From JBGPHT01 sp041484525 (lineage in GTDB: Bacteria; Acidobacteriota; Terriglobia; Bryobacterales; Bryobacteraceae): a stretch of DNA of 64,000 nucleotides. Shown in pieces: positions 27,234 to 36,274 of the stretch. Below the pieces are notes generated by a model. It was not told where the DNA came from and searched no databases. It saw nothing but the letters and a program-made list of their open reading frames with translations. The stretch spans positions 1 to 64,000 of the forward strand of contig JBGPHT010000021.1 of assembly GCA_041484525.1 (NCBI GenBank), given 5' to 3'. Position 1 is the first letter of the stretch. Every line of letters begins with the position of its first letter. Made by a program: the position numbers and the translations under genes.

Positions 27234-28574
27234 GTGGCAGTAGTCCGCAACCGTCTCGAATTCTGGGCACGCGCTGCCGGATTGCTGGCCACCGTCTGGC
27301 TGGTCTGGGCCACCACGGTGGCGCCGTCTCTGCAACGCGGCTATCTGCCTCTCCTGCTGGTGCGAGTCTGGTGGATCTCGTCTTGCGCATTCGGCTGGAG
27401 CATCGTCATGGGTGCGGCGGTGCGGCTTGTAAACCAGTATCTGGGCCGTACCGAAACGTCTTCGGGCGGCTTCCGCGCTTCCGCTGTGGCCGTCTGGTAT
27501 GCCCCGTCGATCCTGCTGCTGATGCAACCCTCGCTCATCCCCATCACGTCCGGAGTGGTGCTGCTCGGGATCGCGACGCGTCTGCTTTGCGCGCCGTGGG
27601 GGACCTCGACCTCCGGGATTCGCTCCCGCCACTTTCTTCCGGCGCTCGCTGTTTCTGTCACCCTGCAGGCCGCGGCCGTGTCCCTGATGATGCGCCATCG
27701 CGCGCAGGCGGCCGGACTGTTCGAACTGGGCGTCGCCATCCTGATCGCGGTGGCGATCGGCATCGGGGTCTGGGCCGAACGGCGCGCGCCCAACCTGCCC
27801 CGCGCGGTGCTGGGTCTGGTCCTGACGGTGCTTCTCGCACTCTTGACGCAGCGCCTGCCCGGCGGTCGCGGCTGGGGATGGAGATTGGGCGGGGGCGACG
27901 GCGAGAGTACGATCTCGGCCGCATCGCCGCCGCCCGGACCCCAGGGATACGCCGGCGCGCCGGATTTCTCGAAGTCCCCCGATTATGGTCCGGAGTACAA
28001 GGTCCCGGGCAGCTATCCCGGCGTCATCCTGTGGCCCGAAGTGAAGCCCGTCACCGTGCTGATCGCTCCACCGCTGCCTGGCGGAAATGGCTACGCCACA
28101 CCTGCGCACCCTCTCTCAATTCCTTTCGGCGGTGAATATTGGATGTACCGCTTTCCGCTGCGGCGTCCGCCGCGAAATTCGTTCTTCAAACGCGGCACGC
28201 CGGTCAGCAACTCCTTCAGTACGACGGATCGCGCGCCTCTCAATATGGAGGCGCGGCAGAAGCTGGTACAAGCGATCGGCACCGGCTGCTGCCGCGAGAT
28301 CCGGATCGAGATCCGGAATGCCGATCCGGCTCCGGGCGCTATCCGGCTGGAGATGCTGCTGGTGGATGGAGACCTTACCGCGAGTCTAGGCTTGCAGCCC
28401 CTGCGGACTTCGGGCACCGCCGACGCTCCTGCCGCCGAGAGCGTAGACTTTCCGTTCCCGCCGTCTCCCCCAATCGAGCAGTTCGACCAGATCAAAGTAA
28501 TCTTCCGGCGCCCGCTGGGCTACGCGGCGCACAGCGCGCGCGTCTCGATCGAACGCTTCGTTTTGATTCCGTAG
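27234..28574 (+). CDS. Multi-pass membrane protein with C-terminal soluble domain
   Basis: The open frame extends far upstream but that part is antisense to the sortilin-like gene. GTG at 27234 is the best start; GTG 27183 and ATG 27159 are possible. The first 210 residues hold about six hydrophobic helices (AAGLLATVWLVWATTVA, LLLVRVWWISSCAFGWSIVM, SILLLMQPSLIPITSGVVLL, LFELGVAILIAVAIGIGVW, AVLGLVLTVLLALL). The rest is a hydrophilic domain ending in RVSIERFVLIP. It includes a DYGPEYKVPGSYPGVILWPE stretch. Another small membrane protein follows 57 bases later. No family is recognised. Confidence 0.65.
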   Translation: MAVVRNRLEFWARAAGLLATVWLVWATTVAPSLQRGYLPLLLVRVWWISSCAFGWSIVMGAAVRLVNQYLGRTETSSGGFRASAVAVWYAPSILLLMQPSLIPITSGVVLLGIATRLLCAPWGTSTSGIRSRHFLPALAVSVTLQAAAVSLMMRHRAQAAGLFELGVAILIAVAIGIGVWAERRAPNLPRAVLGLVLTVLLALLTQRLPGGRGWGWRLGGGDGESTISAASPPPGPQGYAGAPDFSKSPDYGPEYKVPGSYPGVILWPEVKPVTVLIAPPLPGGNGYATPAHPLSIPFGGEYWMYRFPLRRPPRNSFFKRGTPVSNSFSTTDRAPLNMEARQKLVQAIGTGCCREIRIEIRNADPAPGAIRLEMLLVDGDLTASLGLQPLRTSGTADAPAAESVDFPFPPSPPIEQFDQIKVIFRRPLGYAAHSARVSIERFVLIP

Positions 28575-28631
28575 CCTCCCAGGAACTTCGACAACGTGTG
28601 GCGCGTACTGAGTTCTTGGAGGCCGCCTGAA

Positions 28632-29009
28632 ATGGCCAAGCTCGTCCGCATCATGTGGGTGCCGGTCCTGTTGGCCGTATTCTACACGGGCTGGATTTTC
28701 TGGCAGCGCCACTCCGGAGCCCAACCCGCCCTCGTGGAGCGCGACCCCATGGCCGCATACGGCAAAAGCGTGAAGATTCTCCAGTTCTATGGGCCGCGCG
28801 AAATTGCTCCGGACGGGAAGGCGCTCGTCTGCTACGGCGTGGTCAACGCCGCGGCGGTGCGATTAGATCCCCCGGTGGAGAGAGTGTGGCCCGCAGTAAG
28901 CCGATGCTTCGAGGTACATCCGGCGCAGAGTACTCGCTACACCCTTACCGCCGAAGGCACGGAGCACACGAGGGTTTCAGCATCGATCGACATCGCGGTG
29001 AAGCGGTAG
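28632..29009 (+). CDS. Small membrane-anchored protein (125 aa)
   Basis: ATG at 28632 is supported by GGAGG eight bases upstream. One transmembrane helix (IMWVPVLLAVFYTGWIFW) is followed by an extracytoplasmic beta-rich domain. The pattern IAPDGKALVCYGVVNAAAVRLDPP and a C-terminal STRYTLTAEG resembles an immunoglobulin-like domain of bacterial surface proteins. It lies 57 bases after the multi-pass membrane protein and is probably cotranscribed. Function unknown. Confidence 0.7.
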   Translation: MAKLVRIMWVPVLLAVFYTGWIFWQRHSGAQPALVERDPMAAYGKSVKILQFYGPREIAPDGKALVCYGVVNAAAVRLDPPVERVWPAVSRCFEVHPAQSTRYTLTAEGTEHTRVSASIDIAVKR

Positions 29010-29114
29010 TGATGCTAATATGTAGTTTCAGGATCTGTCTGCCGCCCCAGGCCCTCTACCCGGCAAGCGCCCCCCGATGCCGCCACTTACTTTCACCTGG
29101 CTATCGAGGGCCGC

Positions 29115-32100
29115 ATGCGCGCTTACATCGTCACTCTTCCGCTGCTGTTCGCGATGGCTGGCACCGCTGTAGCCCTCACCCCCGTCATCACCAGTGTCTC
29201 GCCGGATCATGTCAACGCCGGCGGTGACTACTTCCAGCTACAAATCAATGGCAGTGGCTTTTCCGTGAACGCCTCCGTGCAATGGAACGGAGTGCCGCTC
29301 GAAACTCTCTATTTCGGATCCACTTTCCTCCGGGCCGCGATTACACCCGCTAATCGTATGCTGTCCGGAAGATTCAACCTAACAGTAGTCAACGGACCGG
29401 GCGGCACGGTGTCGAGCCCGTTTGATTACTATATTAATCCGGTCCTGTTTCCCATCAGCCCGGCCATCGTGACCGCCGGCAGCCCGGGAATCACCCTCGC
29501 TGCTCCAGGAGCCGGATTTACGCGAAACGACATCGTGGTGCTGCAGTTCTCCGGGCAGGAGATACCGCTGGTGACTACCTACGTGAGTGATATGGCCCTC
29601 ACCGCCGTAATTCCTGCGAGCGCCTTGACCATCGCGCGGAGAGGCACCGTTCAGGTGGTGGACTCGATCGGCCCCGACACCTCGTCGGCCCACGATTTCA
29701 CTATCCGCCCAGCCGCCGTCATCACTTCCGCGGCGCCCGCGGCGTTCGACGCGGGTGGCCCATTCTTCACCATGACGGTGGAAGGCACCGGTTTTGTTGC
29801 CGACTCCGCTGCTTACTGGGGGGCGACCATGGCCGGCACCGATTACGTCGACGCGACGCATCTTCGCGTAGCGATTCTCCCCGAGCTCCGCGCCCTATCC
29901 GGCAGGTTCAACCTGATGGTGACGGACCGGAGCGGCGCCCAGTCCAATTTGTTTCCGATCGCCGTGGCGCCGGTTCTGTCCATCGTCAGCCCGTCGGTCG
30001 CATCCGCCGGTGGCGCGGCGGTCACGGTCGTGGCGGGGGGATTGGGTTTCACACATAACAGCGTAGTGGTCTTCACCGCCGCCGGACAGCAGCGTCAGTT
30101 GGCTACGACGTACGTCAGTTCCCTGACGCTGACCGCCGTCGTGCCCGCGGACGCGCTCGCCGCCGGGACCGGCACCGTGCAAGTACTCGATTCCACCGGC
30201 GGCGGCTTGTCGGCGGCGCTCGCCTTCACGGTTCGCAGCGCGCCTGCCATCGTCAGCGCCTCCCCTAACCCAGTGGATGCGGGCGGTCCCGCCTTCACGC
30301 TCACGATCGTGGGCAGCAACTTCGCTACTGGGTCGGTGGTGAACTGGTCCGGGACACCGCTCGGCACGTCGGTCGTGAGCCCCACGCAGATCGCGGCCGC
30401 GGTCGAGCCCAGCCTGCGGGCGCTCTCGGGCAAGTTCAACCTGACCATCTCCGACCCCAACAGCTTCGTCTCGAACTCCTACGCGGTGGTGGTCTCGCCT
30501 GTGCTCTCGACGATCGGCCCGGCATCGGCGCGCGCGGCCGGACCGGCGGCGACCGTGACTGCGGCTGGCATCGGTTTCACTCGCGACGACGTCCTGGTCT
30601 TCACCGCTGCCGGAGTGCAGCGATCGCTCACCACGAACTTTGTGAGCAGCACCTCGCTCACCGCCATCATCCCCGCCGAGATATTGGCCACGGTCCGGCC
30701 CGCGACCATTCACGTCCTCGACGTCCTGGGCGGCGGTCGTTCCGCGGCAATCGACTTCCGCCTCGATCCGCCGGCCCCGGCCGTCACCGCGATCAACCCG
30801 AACACGATTACAGCGGGCGCAGCGACATTTACGCTGACGGTCACGGGCTCCAATTATGTCCCTGGCTCGGCGATCCAGTGGAACGGCACGGCGCTGTCCA
30901 CGACGTTCTTCAGCGCTACTCAGCTCACGGCGACTATTAACGCCACACTGGTTGCCAATCCGGGTACTGCCGCGGTCTGGGTGGCGACTGCGAACGCGTC
31001 GTCGAGCGTTCTGTCATTCAGCATTGGTCTGCCGCCCTCGCTGCGCACGCTGAGTCCTTCGTCGGCAACCGCGGGCACGGCCGTCACTCTGACGATCGTG
31101 GGCGCGAACTTCCTGGTGGGCGCGGTAGTGCGGTGGAATGGCTCGCCGGTAGCGACCGCGTTCGTCAGTTCCGGCCAGCTCACGGCGCTCGTGCCGGCCA
31201 ATCTGCTCGATGCCGCCGGATCGGCCGCCGTCACCGCATCGAATCCCGGAGGCGGCGCATCGAGCAACGCGCTCAGCTTCACCATCGACCCGGCGCGTCC
31301 CACCGTGGCAACGGTCAGTCCCACCTCGGCGGCCGCTGGAACTGACTCGCTCACCCTGACGGTCACCGGCACCGATTTCGCCTGGAACAGCACGGTGCGG
31401 TGGAACGGATCGCCGCTCGCGACCACATTCGACGGACCCACCCAGATGTCCGCGTCGGTGCCACCGTCTCGATTGGCACTCCCCGGTGCTTTCGCCGTCA
31501 CCGTGCTCAACGCCAGCGGGCTCGACTCCAACTCCGCCACCGTCACGATTACAGCTTCAGCCCCCGTCGTCAGCGGACTCATTCCCGCCTCGGCTATTGC
31601 CGGCGGGCCGGATTTCACCCTCACGGTCACGGGCAAGAACTTCGTCCCCGGCGCCGTCGTCGAGTGGAACGGCGCGGCGCTCGCCACCACGTTCGTGGAT
31701 GCGCTGCACCTGACCGCCGAAATCCCGGATACAAGAATTGCCAGCCCCGGACTCGCCACGGTGAAGGCCATCTCGGCGGGCATGAGTTCCGCCGCGGCGA
31801 CGTTCACGATCTCGCTACCGTCCCCCGCGATCGCGGTTGCCGCTGTGGCGAATGCGGCGTCGCCGCTGGCTTCGATCGCGCCCGGCTCCCTGATTTCGAT
31901 CTTCGGGGAACATCTCGCCAGCGCACCGCTCGAAGCCAAGGCTACGCCACTGCCACTCACGCTGGCGGAAACGTCGGTGCTCGTTAACGGCGCCGGTGCG
32001 CCCATCCTCTTCGTGAGCGATACGCAGATCAACGCGCAGGTGCCCTTCGAAATCAAGCCGGGCACCGCGACCCTCACCGTGCAGGCCGGCGCCGCCACCA

Positions 32101-32510
32101 GTGCGCCCGTGAAATTCGAGGTCGCGCTGACCGGTCCGGGCGTCGTCACCAACCCGCGGAGCGATCATGCCGTGGCGCAGAACTGGCCCGGCGGCACGCT
32201 GAATTCTCCCGAAGCCGGCGCGTCTCCGGGCGGATATTGCACGCTGTACCTGACGGGCCAGGGCGCCGTAGATCGCACCGTACTCACGGGTGCCGCGGCG
32301 CCAGCCGACCCGCTGGCGCTTCCGCTCGCGCCGGTTCAAATCTGGGTGGGAGGACAGGCGGCGCGTGTCGTCTTCGCCGGTCTCGCCCCCGGATTCGTGG
32401 GCGTGTTGCAAGTGAACATCGTGATCCCGGACGTCGCCCCCGGCGAGCAGCCTCTACGAGTCGCGATCGGCGGCGTCAGTGCCAACCCCGCAGTCCTGTC
32501 GATCCGGTAA
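29115..32510 (+). CDS. Secreted protein with ten TIG/IPT repeats and TIGR03437-type C-terminus
   Basis: ATG 29115 has GAGGG upstream and a signal peptide (MRAYIVTLPLLFAMAGTAVA). About ten IPT/TIG immunoglobulin-like domains of 85-90 residues follow. Each opens like PVITSVSPDHVNAGG or PTVATVSPTSAAAGT and contains G-x-x-F-x-x-x-x-x-V-x-W-N-G. The first six are arranged as three copies of a two-domain unit. The last 250 residues (AAVANAASPLASIAPGSLIS, FVSDTQINAQVPFEI, GYCTLYLTGQGAVD, LQVNIVIPDVAPGE) are the TIGR03437-type domain known mainly from Solibacter-like Acidobacteria. It is probably a surface adhesin or a matrix protein. The stop abuts the converging YncE-like gene. Confidence 0.85.
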   Translation: MRAYIVTLPLLFAMAGTAVALTPVITSVSPDHVNAGGDYFQLQINGSGFSVNASVQWNGVPLETLYFGSTFLRAAITPANRMLSGRFNLTVVNGPGGTVSSPFDYYINPVLFPISPAIVTAGSPGITLAAPGAGFTRNDIVVLQFSGQEIPLVTTYVSDMALTAVIPASALTIARRGTVQVVDSIGPDTSSAHDFTIRPAAVITSAAPAAFDAGGPFFTMTVEGTGFVADSAAYWGATMAGTDYVDATHLRVAILPELRALSGRFNLMVTDRSGAQSNLFPIAVAPVLSIVSPSVASAGGAAVTVVAGGLGFTHNSVVVFTAAGQQRQLATTYVSSLTLTAVVPADALAAGTGTVQVLDSTGGGLSAALAFTVRSAPAIVSASPNPVDAGGPAFTLTIVGSNFATGSVVNWSGTPLGTSVVSPTQIAAAVEPSLRALSGKFNLTISDPNSFVSNSYAVVVSPVLSTIGPASARAAGPAATVTAAGIGFTRDDVLVFTAAGVQRSLTTNFVSSTSLTAIIPAEILATVRPATIHVLDVLGGGRSAAIDFRLDPPAPAVTAINPNTITAGAATFTLTVTGSNYVPGSAIQWNGTALSTTFFSATQLTATINATLVANPGTAAVWVATANASSSVLSFSIGLPPSLRTLSPSSATAGTAVTLTIVGANFLVGAVVRWNGSPVATAFVSSGQLTALVPANLLDAAGSAAVTASNPGGGASSNALSFTIDPARPTVATVSPTSAAAGTDSLTLTVTGTDFAWNSTVRWNGSPLATTFDGPTQMSASVPPSRLALPGAFAVTVLNASGLDSNSATVTITASAPVVSGLIPASAIAGGPDFTLTVTGKNFVPGAVVEWNGAALATTFVDALHLTAEIPDTRIASPGLATVKAISAGMSSAAATFTISLPSPAIAVAAVANAASPLASIAPGSLISIFGEHLASAPLEAKATPLPLTLAETSVLVNGAGAPILFVSDTQINAQVPFEIKPGTATLTVQAGAATSAPVKFEVALTGPGVVTNPRSDHAVAQNWPGGTLNSPEAGASPGGYCTLYLTGQGAVDRTVLTGAAAPADPLALPLAPVQIWVGGQAARVVFAGLAPGFVGVLQVNIVIPDVAPGEQPLRVAIGGVSANPAVLSIR

Positions 32511-33665
32511 TTACAGCGTGACGACCGCGGCATCCACCGGCCGGTCGCCCACCGCGATCATGGTGAACAACGGCGCCGGGGGACGGTATTGCTTAGGCGT
32601 CAACGCCGAGATCCGCACCACCGCCAGATCGCCCGAGGTCTCGTTCAGCACCAGGGCGTACTGCCCGTCGGGCGTGAGCACGATGCGCCGCGGCCGCTGC
32701 CCCACCTGCACCACGGCGACCAGCCTGCCGGTTTCGACATCCAGCACCGTGAGCCCGTTGCTTTGCGGATTCGCCACCAGCAGATATTGGGGCGAGACGT
32801 CCGAGGGCGTGACCGCCATGGCCTCCGGCGCGTGGCCCGCCAACAGCGTTTGCGCCACTTCGGTCTGGTACGGGTAGACCACCACCACGGCGTCCATGCC
32901 TTCGCCGGTGAGGAACAATTGCCCGCCGTCCGACGTAAACGCGAACTGCCGGGGCTCGATGGGTAGTGGCAGCCGCACCACGGTCTTCCCCGTTGGCACG
33001 TCGAAGATGGTGATGTCGCGATCCGGCCCGCTGGCGGAGAGAAGCTGCTTTCCGTCGAACTGGAACCGCACGATCGAAGGCTCCGCCCCCGCCGCGACCG
33101 TCCGCACCACCGCACCCGAATCGAGCGACAGAAGCGCGATGCTCCGCTGCTGCCTACTGGCGACCGCCGCTTGCCCTAAAATGCTCAGGTCGAAGCCGTC
33201 CGGCGGCAGCGCAAGTTTGATGCGCCGCCGCGTCTTCATCGATGCGAGCGGCACTTCGACGAGCGAAGCAGGGTCGCGATAGAGCACCCACAGGGCGTCG
33301 TTGCGCGGGGAGAGTTGCATGCCGATTGCCTGATTGCCGGCCCGGACCTGACGCGCGACCGCGAGCGTGGAGGCGTCGATTTCGTAGACCGTACCGGCAT
33401 CCGGCGCGAGCACGAAGACCTTCGGCTTAGATGGGGCCGGCAATTTCGGATCGTAGGGATAGAGCACCGCCGCCGGCGCCGCCTCCAGCGGGATCTGCTT
33501 GCGCGTGCGGAAGTTCGTGAGATCGACGACCGCCACCGACCGCGACCCCTGGTTCGCCACGAAGCAATAGCCCTGGATGCCCGTGGCCTTCCGCCGGCCG
33601 CACGCGCCCAGTGCCGCGGCCGAGGAAACGAGCAGCGCGCGCCGGGAAATGGGGGAGTGGATCAC
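32511..33665 (-). CDS. YncE-like beta-propeller lipoprotein with Tat-type leader
   Basis: GTG at 33665 gives MIHSPISRRALLVSSAAALGAC, a twin-arginine-like leader with lipobox LGAC. The mature part is a seven-bladed YVTN/YncE-type propeller: FVANQGSRSVAVVDLTNFRT, VFVLAPDAGTVYEIDASTL, LLVANPQSNGLTVLDVETGR and VLTPDGQYALVLNETSGDLA. Such proteins are periplasmic or surface binding scaffolds of unknown ligand. It ends one base after the TIG protein's stop on the opposite strand, with no terminator visible between the two genes. Confidence 0.8.
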   Translation of the reverse strand: MIHSPISRRALLVSSAAALGACGRRKATGIQGYCFVANQGSRSVAVVDLTNFRTRKQIPLEAAPAAVLYPYDPKLPAPSKPKVFVLAPDAGTVYEIDASTLAVARQVRAGNQAIGMQLSPRNDALWVLYRDPASLVEVPLASMKTRRRIKLALPPDGFDLSILGQAAVASRQQRSIALLSLDSGAVVRTVAAGAEPSIVRFQFDGKQLLSASGPDRDITIFDVPTGKTVVRLPLPIEPRQFAFTSDGGQLFLTGEGMDAVVVVYPYQTEVAQTLLAGHAPEAMAVTPSDVSPQYLLVANPQSNGLTVLDVETGRLVAVVQVGQRPRRIVLTPDGQYALVLNETSGDLAVVRISALTPKQYRPPAPLFTMIAVGDRPVDAAVVTL

Positions 33666-33772
33666 CTACCCTATTGTAAGGCGCTGCCGGAGGACCGACG
33701 GCGCGCCGCATGTTATTCTGATGAGAGATCAGGCGGTCTTGAGGCCTCGAGGCTGCCGTCCTTTCCCGAACC

Positions 33773-33862
33773 GGAGAGATGGCCGAGTGGTTGAAGGCGC
33801 ACGCTTGGAAAGCGTGTATAGGGGAAACTCTATCGAGGGTTCGAATCCCTCTCTCTCCGCCA
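33773..33862 (+). tRNA. tRNA-Ser(GGA)
   Basis: The 90-base sequence folds as a class II tRNA: acceptor GGAGAGA pairs with TCTCTCC, D arm GCCGAGTGGTTGAAGGC, anticodon stem CACGC/GCGTG around TTGGAAA (anticodon GGA), a long variable arm (TATAGGGGAAACTCTA), T arm GGGTTCGAATCCC, and an encoded CCA. The 3' end is duplicated 2.4 kb downstream, so the gene serves as an integration site while remaining intact. Confidence 0.95.
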
Positions 33863-33863
33863 T
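33842..33863 (+). repeat. Left direct repeat of RT element (attL-like)
   Basis: These 22 bases, from CGAATCCC to GCCAT, cover the T-arm 3' strand, acceptor 3' strand and CCA of tRNA-Ser. They are repeated without mismatch at 36275-36296. Confidence 0.85.
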
Positions 33864-33911
33864 AACTTAATCAACAACTTGGCTCTACGCAATAGCGTGC
33901 AAGGGGGTAGA

Positions 33912-34118
33912 ATGAAGGCAGTACGAAATGGCACTCACCCTATATCGCAGGCAATGCGGCGCAACCTAACCGTGTGCATGGGCGATAACACGCACAATAT
34001 CGTCTGTCGCTGTACCCCCGGGCGAGCAGTCGAAGCGGCGCAGATAATAGATGGGCTTGCTCAAAGACGCATACGATCCCACGAATTTGGAGAGAGCGTC
34101 GCGATGGATCAGAAGTAA
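33912..34118 (+). CDS. Possible small ORF upstream of the reverse transcriptase
   Basis: ATG at 33912 follows GGGGG by a few bases and opens 68 codons in a frame different from the RT (MKAVRNGTHPISQAMRRN...). It overlaps the first 68 bases of the RT gene. There is no recognisable motif. It may be a leader peptide coupled to RT translation, or the region may instead encode an RNA and the frame may be chance. Confidence 0.3.
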   Translation: MKAVRNGTHPISQAMRRNLTVCMGDNTHNIVCRCTPGRAVEAAQIIDGLAQRRIRSHEFGESVAMDQK

Positions 34119-36102
34119 TCCAGATTCTGAATACAAATCGTACTTTCGTAGTGCGTATTCACAATTTGCATTAGCCGACATACCGTTACTTGCTGATCTT
34201 GGAAGGCGGTTGAAGCGGGGCATCTTTCAACCATCACACGCATGCAAGATTTTTTATCCAAAACGATCCGGTATCCTACGGCCATACACGCTTCTGACAG
34301 TCGAGGACCAAATCGTCTACCAAGCACTCGTCAATGTTGTTGCTGAACGATTATTCCCCCACGTGAAGGGGCGGTATCTCACGGAAGCATTCGGACATTT
34401 GTACGCCGGGAAGAGTAGTGTCTGGTTCTACAGGAAATGGTCAGATGGTTATGCGGCGTTCAACAAGACAGCACGGCAGGCCTTTAACAGCGGGCTGACG
34501 TTCACGGCGAGCTTCGACTTGACTGCATACTATGATAGCCTTGATCACGGTGTTTTGCGTCACTTTCTCGCCGCAATAGGGTGCGATCAGGAATTCTATT
34601 TTGCTTTGACCGATTACCTCAGTCGATGGACAGCGACAGAGCGTCGCGTCTACCACAACCATGGGATACCGCAGGGTCCCCTTGGTTCGGGGCTCCTGTC
34701 GGAAGTCGTGCTTCAGCACTTCGATAGCAACTATGGTGATCCGAAGCGAGTTCGATACCTACGCAATGTAGACGATATTCGCTTGTTCGCCGCGACACGC
34801 AGAGAGCTTCGGGAAATGATTGTTAACCTTGATCTGCTGAGCAAGGACGTTGGTCTGTTTCCTCAGAACAGCAAAATCGAAATACATGAAGTGGAGGACA
34901 TTGAGGCAGAACTAAAGTCTGTGAGCCGTCCACCCGAAGAGGCTATCAAGCGCAAAGTAGTGAATCAAGAAAAGCTGCGAGGACGGTTGACAGAACTCTC
35001 GCCCCGATTCCGCGTGGTGAACGACACGCGTTTTAAGTACCTGCTTGCTCATGCATCCCCAAGTTCGAAACTAAACGGGCGTCTCTGGAGAATATTAGAG
35101 CAGCGGCCCGACTTATACGATTGCATCTTCCGGTATTTTCGCCGCTATAAGACCTTGCCGAAAGTCGTCGCAAAGGAGGTTATCACCCAGATTAGGAAGA
35201 GTCCTTTGTACATTGCCGTAACCTGCGGGTTGATCGCTACCGCAGAAGGCCGCCTGCCCACAGCGCTCGGTGCAACCTCCAACAGAGTCATCAAGGCCCT
35301 ATGGAGGCCCAAGAATCTGCCCCCCAGTCTAGCCGCCCAAGTGGGTTCTTGGCTATTGCGGGAAGGACTATTCACACCAAAGCAGGCCGATGCGATTTTC
35401 CATCGGGATTGTGACTGGTGGGTAGTTAGTCGGCTGCTCGAAGCTGTCAGCGATTGGCACTATTCGAGCGGACAGATTACTGCAATTCAAAACCACTGTT
35501 TGGAGAGCGAATCCAATGACATCGGGATCTGCGCTGCTACCCAGATCGTTAAGCGCGGACTGCCGGTAACCTCACCGATTGCCGACCTGAACCGAAGCGG
35601 GGCGATTGTGCTTAACGCGTTCGGAGTGATCGCATCCATACCCCGTGGGCGTTGTGGGGTGTCGGCAAGCATGACCGGGCTGATTGGCAAGGCGGCTCCT
35701 GAGGTCAACTGGCGAAAGGTGTTTGGACCCGAATACACCACGGCAGAACGGCAAGCGATTTGGTGTCGGGCATACTCGCTCACGGACATGACGGCGTTTG
35801 TCAATGCGTTGGACGTATTTAACGAATGGCTTCTAAGCAGGCTTTATCAGCACGACACAAGCCTGGGGATTTACACACTCGGCAAAATAGGAAGCGTGTT
35901 GAATAGTTCGAGGCTTAAGAGCGGGTACCCAGCCATTCTCTCACTGGTCGCCAGCGTTCACAATCAACGGTTGAAAAGCATGCTTTCGCATCCGACCGTG
36001 CGGAACACTGGACGCGTCACAGGGCAGGTACGGTTCTCGTACTTGCCGGTGGCGAAACGCCTCATGCTGAAGGCGTTCAAAGAACTCAAAGCCAAGTGGT
36101 AA
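34051..36102 (+). CDS. Reverse transcriptase of the defence-associated (UG/Abi-like) type
   Basis: The 683-residue protein has an RT domain over about residues 50-330. YPKRSGILRPYTLLTVEDQI is the finger region, FDLTAYYDSLDH is motif A (catalytic Asp156), HGIPQGPLGSGLLSEVVLQH is motif B, and RNVDDIRLFA is motif C (Asp241, Asp242). The usual Tyr of YxDD is Asn. There is no maturase or endonuclease domain, so it is not a group II intron protein. Residues about 330-683 are predicted mostly helical, with repeated W and L-rich helices (SWLLREGLFTPKQADAIFHR, WWVVSRLLEAVSDWHYSSG). That matches the helical-repeat tail of AbiA/AbiK-like and other 'unknown group' RTs linked to phage defence. The exact subgroup cannot be settled here. 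It is the only large gene of a tRNA-borne element. Confidence 0.85.
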   Translation: MGLLKDAYDPTNLERASRWIRSNPDSEYKSYFRSAYSQFALADIPLLADLGRRLKRGIFQPSHACKIFYPKRSGILRPYTLLTVEDQIVYQALVNVVAERLFPHVKGRYLTEAFGHLYAGKSSVWFYRKWSDGYAAFNKTARQAFNSGLTFTASFDLTAYYDSLDHGVLRHFLAAIGCDQEFYFALTDYLSRWTATERRVYHNHGIPQGPLGSGLLSEVVLQHFDSNYGDPKRVRYLRNVDDIRLFAATRRELREMIVNLDLLSKDVGLFPQNSKIEIHEVEDIEAELKSVSRPPEEAIKRKVVNQEKLRGRLTELSPRFRVVNDTRFKYLLAHASPSSKLNGRLWRILEQRPDLYDCIFRYFRRYKTLPKVVAKEVITQIRKSPLYIAVTCGLIATAEGRLPTALGATSNRVIKALWRPKNLPPSLAAQVGSWLLREGLFTPKQADAIFHRDCDWWVVSRLLEAVSDWHYSSGQITAIQNHCLESESNDIGICAATQIVKRGLPVTSPIADLNRSGAIVLNAFGVIASIPRGRCGVSASMTGLIGKAAPEVNWRKVFGPEYTTAERQAIWCRAYSLTDMTAFVNALDVFNEWLLSRLYQHDTSLGIYTLGKIGSVLNSSRLKSGYPAILSLVASVHNQRLKSMLSHPTVRNTGRVTGQVRFSYLPVAKRLMLKAFKELKAKW

Positions 36103-36274
36103 GCTTTGGAAACGGTGCAGATCGGGCCTCAGGCGATTTGAAAGCGCGTACCGGAATCCGTTGGCCCGGTCAGTGTGCAATAACGTGCAATGGTCGGTGG
36201 GACGAATAGCAAATACGGCAGATGGCGCAACGTAGAATCCGCAACTTACAGATTCCAAAGGCGCATCAAGGTAC

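Noticed and set aside
34051..36102. Group II intron-encoded protein
   Set aside because: No maturase or HNH domain, no intron domain V-like structure seen, and the borders are tRNA repeats.
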